A stretch of DNA of 64,000 nucleotides, taken from Skeletonema tropicum. Its lineage: Eukaryota > Bacillariophyta > Thalassiosirophyceae > Thalassiosirales > Thalassiosiraceae. The stretch spans positions 744,001 to 808,000 of the forward strand of contig CM074149.1 in assembly GCA_037178625.1 (NCBI GenBank), read 5' to 3'. Both the position numbers and the translations under genes were made by a program. Below the pieces are notes generated by a model that worked only from the letters and a program-made list of their open reading frames with translations, was not told the origin of the DNA and searched no databases. Shown in pieces: positions 1 through 12,620 of the stretch (position 1 is the first letter of the stretch; each line of letters starts with the position of its first letter).

Positions 1-43
1 TCTAGGATATATTTATATCCTCCTTTATTTTACATGTTTGCGT

Positions 44-1819
44 TTATGTTGAAGCTCTTTTTCCACGCTCAAATCGTTTCAGCAGTTGCTTCTCTTCTTC
101 TTCTAACTTACGCTTCTTCAAACGCACTTGCTTTAACTGTTTACCCCAGTAACTGTCTGCAACCAACAGTGGCACACCTCGTATGAATTTGTACAAAGCT
201 GAGACTTCTCTGCGCTGGAATTCTTCGACTGATTCTTCAAAGTATCCTCGGGCATCGGAAGCCCTCTGAAACCAACTGGCAATCATTGGGAGAAACATTA
301 ACTTCCACTGGTAGAAAGGTTCCATTTCGGCAAGATCAGGGTAGTTGATGAGAATTTTAAGCATGGGAACAAGAGCACAATTATCAGGCTCAAGTAGTTC
401 CCTGCGATAGTTCAAGTCAAAGTATTTCCCTTCGTCAGGACGACCATGAATAGACCTGATTGATTGCAGAGTGTGGTTAGAAGAGTAGATATTGTTGATG
501 CTAGAAGTATCACAAAGCAACTTCGAGAAAAATTCCTTCCCTGCTTGTCGAATGTTGTAGTCTAGATCCAAGGCCCTCATCGAAGTGTTGTATCTCAACG
601 CGTTAGCTAATATTGATGCTTGTTCCCGCGCTTCATCAGCGCCGACTTCTCGATTGTCTAATCCAAGTTGTTTTAAACTTGATCTAGTCGACTGGATCAA
701 GGCTGATAATGACCATATCCCTGCTGTAGAGAAGTGATTATCTGCCAGGTTTAGCGTTTCTAGGTTTGCATTTGCAGCAGCGGTTAAACCAGATACTAGA
801 GCTGCCACCCCTGCATCACCAACTAAGTTGCGCGATAAGTCGAGGAATTTTAGTGACTCGTAGTGCATCAATCCAAATGCTAACGCTTCGGCACCGTTAT
901 CATCTATTTGTACATTGTGGAGATTCAGAATTTCCAAGCAGCAGACGCCGTTTTGAAAATGAGATGACAAACCCCTCAGTCCTTGTGCTGATATGTCAGT
1001 ATTGCAGGAAAGGTTTAAATCAACAAGATTGTGACAGCAGGCTAGACCCTCCAACAAAATAGTCAAGCCTTCGTCTTCGATACCATCGCATGACAAATCG
1101 AGTTTCTTCAATTGCGAATCACTCCCCCACTCCATGAACGTTGTTTTGAGTGCTACACAGCAATCCCTCTCAAATTCGTTGGATTCAAATTTTAACTCTT
1201 CCAGTTGTGGCTGTACAACCAATGCGTTAGCAATGGCTGATACATCTTCGTCGGAAAAATCCATGTAATCAAAATTGAGGTATTTCAACTGTGACCGGTG
1301 TCCCAACGAAACCGCAAATTCACGAGCATTCATTCTGAAACATTCGAACGTAAGTGAGTTCAGAGTGCTGTTATTCTTGAACATTCGTCCAAAGGGAAGG
1401 TAGCTGCGTACATCATTTTCAATGGCAAGTGATTCAATAGATCGATTGCGGCAGATCCCCTCAATGAGCGAATTCCCTATGATGTGACATTTCACTAAAA
1501 GGTCATTCAACGTCTTGTTCTCACCAATAAAGTAGCCCAGCCAACCCAAATCATCTGCGTCTTCCTGTACCATAAATTCAAGGTCATCGTCGTCCATTGG
1601 TTCATCTAATATTAAGAAAGATGTAAAATCAGAATCACCATCACGAAGTTTCTGCATGATATTTTTGTTCCGCTCTGAGGAAGTAATATCCCCTAGATTC
1701 ACATCTTGTGCATGCTCTTTGTAGTACGCATAATCTCGGCTGCTCTCCATGATTTTACTATCTAATGATTCTCTGACGATATAGCTGCAAGAACAAAGAT
1801 TAGATGGTTTCATGCGCAT
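44..1819 (-). CDS. Leucine-rich-repeat protein (ribonuclease-inhibitor-like)
   Basis: Intact 591-residue frame starting at the ATG at 1819. From about residue 150 to 430 it shows repeats of 25-30 residues of the RNI/NLR type (for example LKKLDLSCDGIEDEGL, LEILNLHNVQIDDNGAEAL and LKFLDLSRNLVGDAGVAAL). The C-terminal 110 residues are helical and basic (ALYKFIRGVPLLVADSYWG, then a KR/E-rich tail), a tail that I recall in many diatom LRR proteins. No signal peptide or membrane segment is seen, so a cytosolic or nuclear protein-binding role is likely. The partner is unknown. The reading frame is undamaged, unlike many neighbours. An additional 5' exon cannot be excluded. Confidence 0.85.
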   Translation of the reverse strand: MRMKPSNLCSCSYIVRESLDSKIMESSRDYAYYKEHAQDVNLGDITSSERNKNIMQKLRDGDSDFTSFLILDEPMDDDDLEFMVQEDADDLGWLGYFIGENKTLNDLLVKCHIIGNSLIEGICRNRSIESLAIENDVRSYLPFGRMFKNNSTLNSLTFECFRMNAREFAVSLGHRSQLKYLNFDYMDFSDEDVSAIANALVVQPQLEELKFESNEFERDCCVALKTTFMEWGSDSQLKKLDLSCDGIEDEGLTILLEGLACCHNLVDLNLSCNTDISAQGLRGLSSHFQNGVCCLEILNLHNVQIDDNGAEALAFGLMHYESLKFLDLSRNLVGDAGVAALVSGLTAAANANLETLNLADNHFSTAGIWSLSALIQSTRSSLKQLGLDNREVGADEAREQASILANALRYNTSMRALDLDYNIRQAGKEFFSKLLCDTSSINNIYSSNHTLQSIRSIHGRPDEGKYFDLNYRRELLEPDNCALVPMLKILINYPDLAEMEPFYQWKLMFLPMIASWFQRASDARGYFEESVEEFQRREVSALYKFIRGVPLLVADSYWGKQLKQVRLKKRKLEEEEKQLLKRFERGKRAST

Positions 1820-2069
1820 TCATTTTGAGAAGATAAAATCCACAGATTGATCCTTTGCATTACACCTACCGCACTGGTTGATGATAAACTGCCTTCATCT
1901 GCCATAAAGTTACTCACCAATTGCAGACCAGCGAGCTGTCGTGTTCTTCTGTCGCCTTTGATCGTAGCAGTTAGTAGTAGTAGTAGGCTGATGGCGAATC
2001 TCTAGCATAGCACTTCTTCTTGTCAACTCGATCCCAGTACAATACATCCGCCCGAGCGAGATGCTTTGT

Positions 2070-2248
2070 CATTTAAAGTGGGACGCCTCGCTAGCTGGGA
2101 AGGGTTCTCCACTACTTGAGGTGATGCGTAGAGCTATGGAGGAATTAGTAATCGGGCCGATGCCCTAACTATAATTTGTTTTATCACCATGATGAACACC
2201 ATTGTATGGAGCCTCGTAATGGACCTGCGGTGTGTGCTACTTTGATTG
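2070..2248 (+). repeat. Left copy of 178-bp direct repeat
   Basis: Begins CATTTAAAGTGGGAC and ends GCTACTTTGATTG. A roughly 95% identical copy in the same orientation lies at 7719-7896, 5.65 kb away. The ends do not show a clear TG...CA, so calling the pair LTRs is only a possibility. Confidence 0.8.
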
Positions 2249-2431
2249 GTTTATAAGACCCCAATAGCTTTATTAACAGCTACTACGAAGCATATGAATA
2301 AGCCCACGGCGGGCAATGTCTCCTTGTGATCGAGAGGAAGAAGATGAAGTATGATTGGCAGCTATTTCAACTGGACCACGCCCAGCATAAAAAGGACTGG
2401 ACCACGCCCAGTGTAAAAAGGAGCGATTCAA

Positions 2432-3082
2432 TTGCTTAATCCACTGAACGCTGTTCTCTCTGGAGGGCAGCATAATGAGCACCAACGCATGAGGAGCGAC
2501 GTTACGTGCAGGCGGAAGAAGTGGAAGAGGTGGTGGCCGTGGGGGACGCGGACGTGGCAATGCTCGTGGTGCTGGTGGTCGAGGTACGACAATCCCTCCA
2601 GCACCAATACGAACACCACAAACACCATCAACAACAATGTTGGAGCAACGCAATTGCTCAGTCTACTGAACACTGTTCTCCTTGGAGGCAGTAATGGGCA
2701 GACATTCGATGTCAACGCATTTGGAGCGACGTAAGCTGCAGCCCAGGGTGGGGGGCAACACGCATCAGGAGCGACGAACACAGCAGCAGCCCACGCATGA
2801 AACGCGACGTTACCAGCAGTAGCCAACAACGCATGAGGAGCGACGTTGACAGCAGCCGTTCAAGGGGGTCACGCATCGACACCCGCTGCGAGTGCAGGTT
2901 CACTTCCTCCTATTCGGACGGATCGTGAGCTTGCCGAGGATAAGTCATCCCTCACCCAGAAGGATGTCAAGTGTTTCGTTGAGACCTTCAATGGCACAGC
3001 TTATACACTGTCCATAGAGCAAGAATGTAAAGTAATGTTATGCGAAGTTAAGCTGGCGCTCCCGCTCTTGCAGCGGCAATGA
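2432..3082 (+). pseudogene. Decayed frame with peptide repeats, possibly gag-like
   Basis: One forward frame reads through most of this stretch with in-frame stops at 2732-2734 (TAA) and two TGA codons just downstream. It contains two related segments (ATQLLNPLNAVLSGG-like and ATQLLSLLNTVLLGG) and short degenerate repeats of the form (N/H)A-x-(G/N)AT, two of them broken by TGA at the x position. An overlapping frame is RGG-rich (GRGGRGRGNARGAGGRG). The C-terminal part has ELAEDKSSLTQKDVKCFVE. RGG-rich nucleic-acid-binding sequence at the 5' side of a repeat-bounded interval could be a retroelement gag, but no zinc knuckle is visible. Function not assigned. Confidence 0.4.
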
Positions 3083-6000
3083 GCGCACACGTGATTATTG
3101 ACGACGGCCGCAGAGTCGTCTGTAGAAAGTTTGAACATGGCCTTATGTGCCCGTTTGTTTATGTAGCCATCAACCTTGAATGTATGCAGTTATGCCGCGG
3201 CATCAGTGGAGAAGGTAATCGAAGACCTTTGGGCGTAACTCATTAACCTTGATAGAGCTAGATGACTAGCAGTAGCAATAAAACCGTTTTTGCGCAGATG
3301 GACTAGCAACAGTAATGTGACAGTGGCAACGCAGACGCGTCAGTCAGGTGACTAGGTAATCGAAGACCTTTGGGAAGATGTCCCATTAACCTTGACGGTA
3401 ATAATTCATAATGCTTTTGTCTGCAGGCGGACCAGCAATAACTTTTTATGGAGTTTTCATCGCGTTGACGGATGGCGTTAAACTTGTTTCCTTGTTTCTC
3501 TAAACATGGCAGCACCAAGTTCACGGGGGAAGAAATTAGATGTCCTCATCTTTGTGGATACGTCAACGCTTCCCCATTCTCTCTTGTTTACAGTAATGCT
3601 AATTGAAGAGAGGTCAATGGCTCTTGGCGACTCTTTGACATCTACACGACATGGCACGATAGCTCTCCATCTGAAAGCGCATAGCTCTGGCAGCGACCAG
3701 ATAGTTAAGAGCGCCCAATCTTTGAGCAGGACTCCAGATGAAAGTGTCAGCGGTTACAAAGGTAGTAGCCGCGCGGAGGAGTGACATCAAATGATGGTGT
3801 GCTCGATGTATTTTGTGAAATTCGACTGGATGAACTTATTCCCGACTGGAAATGTATTTCAGTCCTATGAAGTAACGCTTGGTGTCGTCCGCTGTTGACA
3901 ACGCTCAATACGAATATTCTGCATGGCGTCGATAGGGTGCTATGTATTCGAAATGTCATATGTCTCCAATTTGACGATTAAAGTTTAGCTCCAGACATGC
4001 GTGAACGACGTTGCTCTTGTGGAGAGTATCAGAATGATAGACAGGGAGAAGCCGATCACGAGACCTGTACTCGAACCGTCTAGAATAACGCTGAATAGTA
4101 CGCCAAATGCATTCAGAGAAGCTCTGAACTCTGAAATTGACGAAACGGCAGCAGTAGTCTGATGCCAACATACGCACGAATCTCATGCCCTGTACATAAT
4201 GTCTTCTTTGTACATAATGTCTTTATCTTTTGCACACGCAGGTGTGTTGTAATTGCAATGATTGTTGAACTCTTTGCAGATTCTAACTCGCGGGTACTAC
4301 CATGACTCTCAGGCAGGGTTCGGGGTAGCAACTAAAAGAAGCACAATCTCATCTGTTTAACGAATGCTGTCAGCATTTGCCGTTGCTGGCACACTTACAC
4401 TGCCATGTGTTATTTTGGACTCGGGATCTAACAAGTCATCTCACAATTGTAATGACTTACGGGGCAGTGATGTTGAGGTAAATCATCACATACAGTTCGA
4501 TCGACGGACTGTTTATCAACCATGGAAACTTTTTATGCACAACAGAGCAACAAGAATTGCCTCGCCGACAAGCATACGTGAGCAAGTAGCTCCACGCACA
4601 ACTTCACACAGCTGATAAGAGACGAATGTCCATTGGATTGACAAGAGAACAATATGACGATGAAAGACATATGCGCAAGCGCAAGGAAGATAAATGCTTG
4701 ATACGCGAGCACCTTCTATGCAAGGATAGATACCACTTTGAACGCAAGTGTAGAGCAGGTTTCGGTCTGTTTCTATCGATTGATCTCAAGGAAAAGACGT
4801 ATTGCAAGATGCAGAACCAGCAAGGTCGACCTACTTAAGGTGGCATAATAGCGAAGTGAAGCCATATTTGAACGAAGTGAAGCCATATTTGAAAGTTGGC
4901 ACAATAAAGGAGACTAAAATTGCAGAGTGGATTATCTGGAGGTTGTAAAGAGCTCATTACATGACGCTCAGACCTTTTAGGTATGCTCAAGAACGTCGGC
5001 GCTGACACCCGAAGTGGAATAGAAGTGCACATGAGTCGAACCCTTAGCAAGTTGGCCAAGCCATCATTCGACAAGAGCTCATATCGTACGTGCCGAGAGG
5101 AACATGATAAACAGTTTCCTTTTGGAACTGTGGTAAAACTAACCGTGGCACCAGTGGTACTGCCGCGATGGCAGCGGCAGAAAAGGTATTGCACCTCGGA
5201 CCATGCTTCCTCTATGAAAGCCAGCTGCATTATTTTGTCACAGCGGATGTGAATACAGTACGGCGCATGGTTACTAGCGGCAAATACGTACTGTACTTGT
5301 GGTCATCCAAAGACTGCATGATAAGGAAATGTCGCGTTATTATCCACAAGTGAAGAAGAAAGGTGGAGAAACGCTTTGCGGTCAAAGCAAGAACAGTGCT
5401 GAAATGGATGGCGAAATGCCGTGAGACACTCTAACTCTAACTCTTCTTGCTGGAAGTACGGCAGGAAGGACATGTGAGTATACAATGAATTATTCCAAGT
5501 TATCAGATTGCCACGCAGAGACGGTGCACGCAAGTCCAAACGAATGAGTGTAAGGATGGAACGAACACTCAAGTAAACAGGAATGATCAAACTTATCGTA
5601 GACCGATTGATAAGCTACCATAAATGTGCACGCACATGGGAGCTACACTGATGTTGCAGAAGCGACAGTGCTTGAAACATATGATACACAATGGGCAGCG
5701 TGATGTTGATGTTCTAGATACACTTGTCAGCATCAAACTCGACAACTTCCTTGTTGTTGGAATCCAATTCTATCTCCCGATTGTTCTCTGGATGTCGGGA
5801 AGAGAGCCCAGCGCCTAGACGTTGGCACTTGACTTGCTAGTTTGAGTTATGAACATGCGACTTTGACTTCGCCAAACATAGCAAAACACTTCTGAATGTT
5901 GCTTGACAGTTTGATAAACACCGTGGAAATTGATTTCGTGCAAATAGCCATCACATAGTATGAGAGATAGCACACGACTTTGGAAATGACTACATATAGC

Positions 6001-7718
6001 ACAGGACTTCTTTGTTGCGGCGTCAACTTAGGTAGCCTCACTGGTAGCAAATTGACAACAGCTTACTCGAACCATAGAGAGAAGGTAACGGCAGCAGCAA
6101 ATAATCTTTGCGTTGCATTGCATGAAGCACAGAACTTACTTCCGAGATTAAACAACTCTCCAGCCACTTGTTACACGAGACACAAACGACATCGAGCTAG
6201 TAGTACAATGTGGTATCAGCTTAGAACGGCACAGGAATAATTGAGTCAGTGTGCTGAGCCCGTGGTAGGCCAGCTCGGACTGAGAGAAAGGATGATTGTG
6301 ATAGGTATAACACCACGAGATGCCACCGAGATCAACTAGATCAAAGCAGCCTCGGCATACGGGGACAATAACAGATATGCCTCACTTGCATGTTGTAAAA
6401 CACCGCTGACAAGGTTGAAACCACATTGTGAGCCGGATAGATGTGTACCGAACTTGAATAATGTGAGCCGGACAAATGTGCGCCGAACTTGATATGCGCC
6501 GGATAGATAAATCGAGATACAAACGCTCAAAAGTGAGACAGGCACTCCACATCACACGATATCGAGACAATTGCGTCGAGACAGAAACAGACTCTTTTGT
6601 ACAGAGTCGGAGATAACACGCTGGACACGACAAGACCAGAGACTGATGTCATGGAAGACCTTCTTTGACAGGCAAAACAATGAAATAGGTCTGGCTTACT
6701 CGATAGCCGGAAAGCACAGTGAGGTCAGATAGCACTAGCGTTGCAGCCACAGGCAGCAGTGATGTAGCCGCAGTTATTGAACAAAGCAAAGCAGACAAGC
6801 ATCAGTTAAGATCATAGAAGACATCGAGGCCGAGGATGTAGGCTACACCAGATGTAACATCAATACGCCCTACATGCATCAACAAGCATTGTTGAATGGA
6901 ATGCATGCGCACAACAACGAGCAACCCGAATGTGTTGAATCAGAGTACAGTACCGCTACAACATTCACTTACCCTGGTCACGAGCCAGATCGGTGGCAGA
7001 CGGGGACACTGAAACAGGAATGCAAACGGGGACAGTTATCACGGCCATCCACACGAGACGCTCCTCATCGCTTTGAAACCACGGCGACTTGCTCGGAGAG
7101 ATCCCCTCTCTCTCGCGAAGTGAAGAAATAGAATACCGGAGACACAGACGTACGGTTTCACTCATTCAATACTTATTGAACGACTATAGAGCGAACAGAA
7201 TGATACAATAGCAAGTGGGTAGATGAAAACGTGAAAGCGCACTTGTAATTTGTCGCGAGCGGAAATAAGTTACAGGATGAATGAATGTCTAGGGACAAAA
7301 GAAATAGTAGAATATCCTGACGAAGACAAGATGGATGAAGGATGTTGAGCAGATTTACTTCGCTCAGATAATGTGAAGAAACGATAAGATATCCGTATCC
7401 GCCATCAGGCTTAGATCGATTGGTGGGGATAATGATGATGTTGAGAAAGGATACTGATGGAAATTGCACAGGCAGAGGAAACTGGCGTACCCCCTACATT
7501 CAACAGAAGTAGGTTTAGTTGCGGTTATGGGTTCCGCAAGCGAGGATTTTTCGCGCACAAAAGTATACACTCATACACGCTTGACGAGTTAAGTGGAAAT
7601 TAAAGATGAAGGGTTGGTGTTGGTATTGGTTGTTGATCCATAGCATCTTTTCAATGTAAGGTCGGAATGAGACGAATCATTTGCCTCGAGAGTCGAGAGT
7701 CTCACGATTCGCGGGGAC
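3083..7718. other. Decayed, gene-poor interior between the 178-bp repeats
   Basis: No long frame survives; all frames are under 135 codons and none is convincing. One at 4364-4615 (+) contains VILDSGSNKSSH, which vaguely recalls a retroviral-type aspartic protease DSG motif. Copia integrase, reverse transcriptase and RNase H signatures, which are readable at 43-46 kb, were looked for here and not found. Around 6420-6510 there are short degenerate repeats of GAGCCGGATAGATGTG type. Confidence 0.4.
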
Positions 7719-7896
7719 CATTTAAAGTGGGACCCTCGCTAGCGGAAGTGGTTACTCCACTACTTGAGGTGATGCGTAGAGCTATGGAGGAATTAGTAAT
7801 CGGGCCGATGCCCTAACTATAATTTGTTTTATCACCATGATGAACACCATCGTATGGAGCCTCGTAATGGACCTGCGGTGTGTGCTACTTTGATTG
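7719..7896 (+). repeat. Right copy of 178-bp direct repeat
   Basis: Matches 2070-2248 in the same orientation with a few substitutions and small indels near the left end. Similarity stops on both sides at the same points as in the left copy. A MYND-like fragment follows immediately. Confidence 0.8.
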
Positions 7897-7944
7897 TTGT
7901 GGTGTCGCACCACCACCACCAGCAGCAAGATCTTCTATGTACCT

Positions 7945-8037
7945 ATGTACTGCACTCGATGCGGTGAGGCAAACTACTGTCCCATTGAATACCATAAGGA
8001 AGACTGTAACGCAAAAGCAGTAAGTTCTTCGACATAG
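7945..8037 (+). pseudogene. MYND zinc-finger fragment
   Basis: The short frame reads MYCTRCGEANYCPIEYHKED followed by C, then a stop. The Cys spacing and the words CTRCGEANYC and HKEDC match a MYND finger, but the usual CQKADW segment between them is missing. No upstream coding sequence is attached; the right 178-bp repeat abuts it. It is best read as a relic of the MYND family that also has a member at 15.4-16.3 kb. Confidence 0.6.
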
Positions 8038-8246
8038 CTAAATGGAGGAGAAGGCTGCATTTCATCCCAAGCAGCAGCCTGGGTTAGTCGAAGAAGCGGC
8101 TTGTCCAAATATTCGATTGAGAAAAGGCTTAGCTTAGCTCAGCACGAAATTAGGACAAGTATTACTATTTATAAAAGGCTCGGTATTGAGGCATGATTGG
8201 ACTAGATGAGATAAATATTAAGATTAAGAAGGAGCTGAACCACAGT

Positions 8247-11200
8247 CTATCGATTTGCGTGGCGGAAAGTATTCAACTCGGCCTGAATCGCAGCCACTTT
8301 TGTACTCGAGCCCCACTCTTCATAACACGCAAGAGCCTGCTTGAAGTATTCAAAAGCACTGTATGCATCATGTGCCTTGAAATGAAAGCCAGCTTTCTCA
8401 CAAGCCAATCCCTGCTCATGTATGAATCCAGAATTTCTAGCAGATACGATGGAGGCATCATACAAACTCATGGCAGCGCAATAACTGCCGTTTAAGGATT
8501 GCAGCTCAGCCTCTAATAAAAATAGCTTATTTTTGTAATTCCAGTCTGAATTCATAGCTATTTTTCTCATCACTCTCATAGAGTTGTAAACTGCGTCTTT
8601 CACTTTGGCCGAATACCGTACCCTCAACTTGACGATTGAGTTGAGACCTTAGCATGAGTGAATGAGAAGAAGAAAACAGAGTATGAGATGAAAAGAATAA
8701 GAATTTCATGTCATCCAGAACAAATCGTCTGCTTCCTTACCATGATAGAATTCCACCTGGGTCCTGATAAATCTCACTTCTTGTGATGAAATAGACAAAT
8801 GCTTCTCGCAATAATACCGACATTGATCAGCATATCCTGACCAGTAAGCTCGAATTGCTTGGTGATAAAACAATAACGCAGCATACACATTGTTTTCGTT
8901 GTCATTTGAATCCCCCAAGACAGCTTTTTCTTCTATACCAGTCGCCTCGCCATTGTCAATCAATTAAGAAACAGTCTCACGATAAATGAGGAAGGGATTT
9001 TTTATATGCGCATTCTTGTATATTTTCAAACGGAGTAGGTAGTAATCAATCTCCTTCAAAATTGACTTCAAATTTGCACCACTAACCATAGCGAACTTGA
9101 TGGCGTGAAATGAACAATCTAGACCAATTCCTACATGTCCTGAGGATAAGCCTGCTTCGAATCCTTGACGTAGATTATTGGTGCACACCTGAAATGGCTC
9201 AAAACCCCAAGCAATCCTACCATAGAAGTTGACATAGATTTCAGGTACCAGTACTGCCATGTCAAATCTTTCTCGTAGGGACAAAGCATTCTTTGCAATG
9301 CGGCTGTTATTCGGAAGGCAGAATAAATTCATCAGAAACTCGGAAAATTGAAGACGATGAGATCAATGCAGTGCAATTTGTAATTGGAATTGACTTACTA
9401 GCACGGCTCAGCATTGTCGTCCGTAGTCGCAATTGATGTGAACTGTACAATGTTAACAAGGCTGTGCTCGCAAAGTCCTCTGTGTAAGCTCAGCTGCACA
9501 GCCTTGCAGGTATAGTAGACGGCCATGCTATAAGACTTGCATAAAAATGATACGAATGCGATCGCACTATAGAATTGTAGGGTGGTATTCAGAGTTTTGT
9601 CACCAGTCTCCTGTCTCAACCACTTGCCACCAACTTCTTCGTACATTTTGAGTGTTTCTACTATCATTTTTGAAGACTGATCAATACTGATAGTCTTCTC
9701 TGGGATGGTTTCTCCAAGTTTCATCAAAATAGAACGACATGTATCGTACACATCATTGACTTTCCCCTGGGCACGGAGGACTTGTACGAGCGGCAATATC
9801 AGGTTAGATGATAGATAAGAAAGACCAAGAAACATGCTATCTCTCATGTGACACTTACTTTGACTCAGCAAAAGGTGTGAAGGTAGCTGATCCTCTAAAC
9901 ATCGGGTATTTGCCAATCCTCTTCTCAAAAGTTGCCCAGCCTCGTCGTATTGACAACAGGAATTAGCAGCACTTGACGTTAAGAAGTTTACACGGAGACT
10001 TAAGTCGTAGTGGCTTTCCCAGCTATCTGCAGGCAGCAAAGATACAGCGAACTTCAAGAAAGAGTATGCTGTCTTATGATCACACCCATCTAATGCACTC
10101 TTACCGGCCTTCATATTCAACTCCGCAATGCTTATGCTCAAAACTTTATCTTTTAATATCCACTCTTTCCCATGATTGATCTGGCTCGCAATATTAAATA
10201 TTGTGTCCTCTGCATCATTACCACCGCAAGCGGCATGCAATACAGTACCGAGTTGATAGTGAAACTTTATAGCAGCAAAGAGATGAGACACCCACCGAAT
10301 AACAATGCATTGAACACAACAATGTAAATTTTAACACAAAAATGCTTACCTTCTTCTTATCGTTGCCGGGAATGAGATTGTATGCCGCCTCGCGAACCTT
10401 GTCATGCACAAACTGTAACCGTCCTGCTCCATCCTTTAAGACGAAGCCGTCGCTAAGGGCACCTTCCAATCCATTTCGGATCCCAGCATACTCCACTGAC
10501 GCACTATCACTCAAATAGTCAATCACTGTCTCATTTATGCTCGAACCGAAAGAAGCTATCACTTTCAGCGTCATTTGTACATCGTCTGACAAGCTATTCA
10601 TTTTGGAAGATAGAAGATGTAGAACATTATCCGTGATATCCTCCGCGCGTATGATATCCTCATTCCACATCCACCGCTTCTGGTGAGAGTTATAACGCAG
10701 CAACCCACGAGACTTCAACGATTGCATGAACTCCAGCAGAAAGAACGGGTTGCCTTTTGTCTTTTGAAACAAAATATCCGATAAGGACTCGCAGATGCGT
10801 GGATAGATGCACAAGGCATCCGATATCATTGTGTTGATATCCTCTTGGTTCAGTCCCGTCAGATGCATTTTGGATGTATGCACATTGCTACTTTCTAGCT
10901 TTTCAATCAAGTGGAAAACAGGATGATCTACCTGCACTTCATTGTCTCTGTATGTGCCTACGAAAAACACACAGCTGCCCATCGTGTCTGACAGTATAGT
11001 GTGAATCACGTCGAAGGCGCTGTTATCAGCCCATTGTATGTCGTCCAAAAATAGCTGCAATAATAATGAAAGAGTGATCATTTGTCAGTCTGCTGCACGT
11101 GCTACGTGGTACTATCACACTCAACAACATACAGCTCAACTCACCATAATTGGATCACGGGGACTTGACACTACTCTCACGAAACGTAGCAGCGTGAAGC

Positions 11201-12620
11201 AAACACTTCGAGCATTCATCGCTTCGCCGGCTTCCACTCTCATTGCCGAATTGTCAAACTCAGGAAATAGCACACTGACACTCGGCAGCAGCCTCACCAA
11301 TAAGCTGAAATCTACTCCGAATTCATCCCCCAACTTTTTCGCAATCAAAGGTCTAGCCTTATCTTTGATCATTTGACATACTTGATTGAATGCCGTGATT
11401 ACACCTGACAATGGTTTCTCCTGAGACATGGTGTCAAACTTATGCTTAATCGTGTATCCCCCGACGACATTCACTTGATCTCTCAAACTATTCACCAACA
11501 TACTTTTCCCTGATCCAGAGAAGCCACCGATGAAGAAGGCCTCGCTCATACCTCGCGATACTCGACAGAAGGCGTCAGTTATTAGGGTCTCCTCTTTTTC
11601 TCTCCCGTACAACTTGTCTGTTCTATAAAGCAATTGCATATCAAAAGAGTCACGATTTTGAGGGTCGAAGAGGAAACGGTCTGGATCAAGTAGCAATAGA
11701 TGTAAGTCTTCGCATACAACTCCGAAAGACTCGTAGGCATTACGCAATTGGCCATAGTTCCCATCCCCCCTCAAAGCACACTCGAGAAGATTCTGTGTCA
11801 TGAGGCAAATCGAAGCAGGTATCCCTTGCTCCTGCATGTGAACAATACTTGGTATCTGGAATGGTATTCCAGCACTGTCGAAGTCCCCTTCAGCACGTGT
11901 GAGCATGAGATTTTTACGTGAGGACACAACATTTGATTTTCTTGCCCTCTTCTGAGCAGGTAGCTTGGTTGATGAGGTATCAGCGAGAGCATCCTCGTCT
12001 GAAATTAACTCATGAGTGAATAGCTCATACAATAGCCGTGAAAATAAATGGCAGCGTTTGCAATCTGCTACTGTCATGCCGGCCGATTGTTCTACGTTAT
12101 CAAGCGCCGCTGCCGCTCCACATGTTTTTGAATCCGATGCCAATTCTACTTCTAAACATCGCCCCATTTGGCCATCGCAACCACTTTCCCCTTCGAGCAA
12201 GCCGCGTAAATAAGATGGTTCCTCAATCGTTAGTGACATTCCAGATGATACCATGGCAACGCCTTTTATGTCATCCCATGATCGCGGAGACCCTTCTCTT
12301 CTGTTACATACGGATATTGCAAAATCATCGATCCGAATAATATTATCTCCTTCCAGCGCTCCATCTGAGGAGCGATTCAATAGCTCTGCGATGCCATATG
12401 CAATGGAAGTCCGGCGAATAATGGATTCTTTGAAGCACTTCTTATCATCGTTGAAATTATTTTGCGTGTTGTTGATCTCCAGATCAGCGAAGGTCGCTGC
12501 TTCTTTTGCCTCTTCATTTTTCATCCAGCTGCGCAGAGGGATTTGAATGACATCGCTGGCACAGCCGCCGCCATCGCTGCCAGATATATATGCCATCGGA
12601 TCGGCTTTGGTAATGTGCAT
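8247..12620 (-). pseudogene. AAA-type signalling ATPase with helical repeats (COG3899-like), one in-frame stop
   Basis: Five exons can be joined in phase: 12620-11145, 11054-10350, 10264-9399, 9303-8741 and 8647-8247; introns are 90, 85, 95 and 93 bp with GT-AG ends and pyrimidine-rich acceptors. The product would be about 1336 residues. An N-terminal region has a degenerate kinase C-lobe-like motif (LLYELFTHE). An AAA_16-type ATPase follows, with Walker A GFSGSGKSML and Walker B LFLDDIQWAD, the latter created by the first splice. The second half is TPR-like and ends with the conserved block of this family (NYKNKLFLLEAELQSL, IHEQGLACEKAG, CYEEWGSSTKVAA). In bacteria and algae this architecture sits in large kinase or cyclase sensors. 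A TAA at 8966-8964 interrupts RETVS/LIDNGEAT with both sides conserved, consistent with a TTA-to-TAA change. The start is the ATG at 12620, preceded by an in-frame TAA. Confidence 0.85.

Noticed and set aside
2273..2829. Overlapping minus-strand frames rich in Pro and Leu
   Set aside because: Antisense shadows of the Gly/Arg-rich and repeat-bearing forward frame.
2070..7896. Firm call as an LTR retrotransposon
   Set aside because: Repeat ends lack TG...CA, no target duplication was found, and no pol motif is readable inside.
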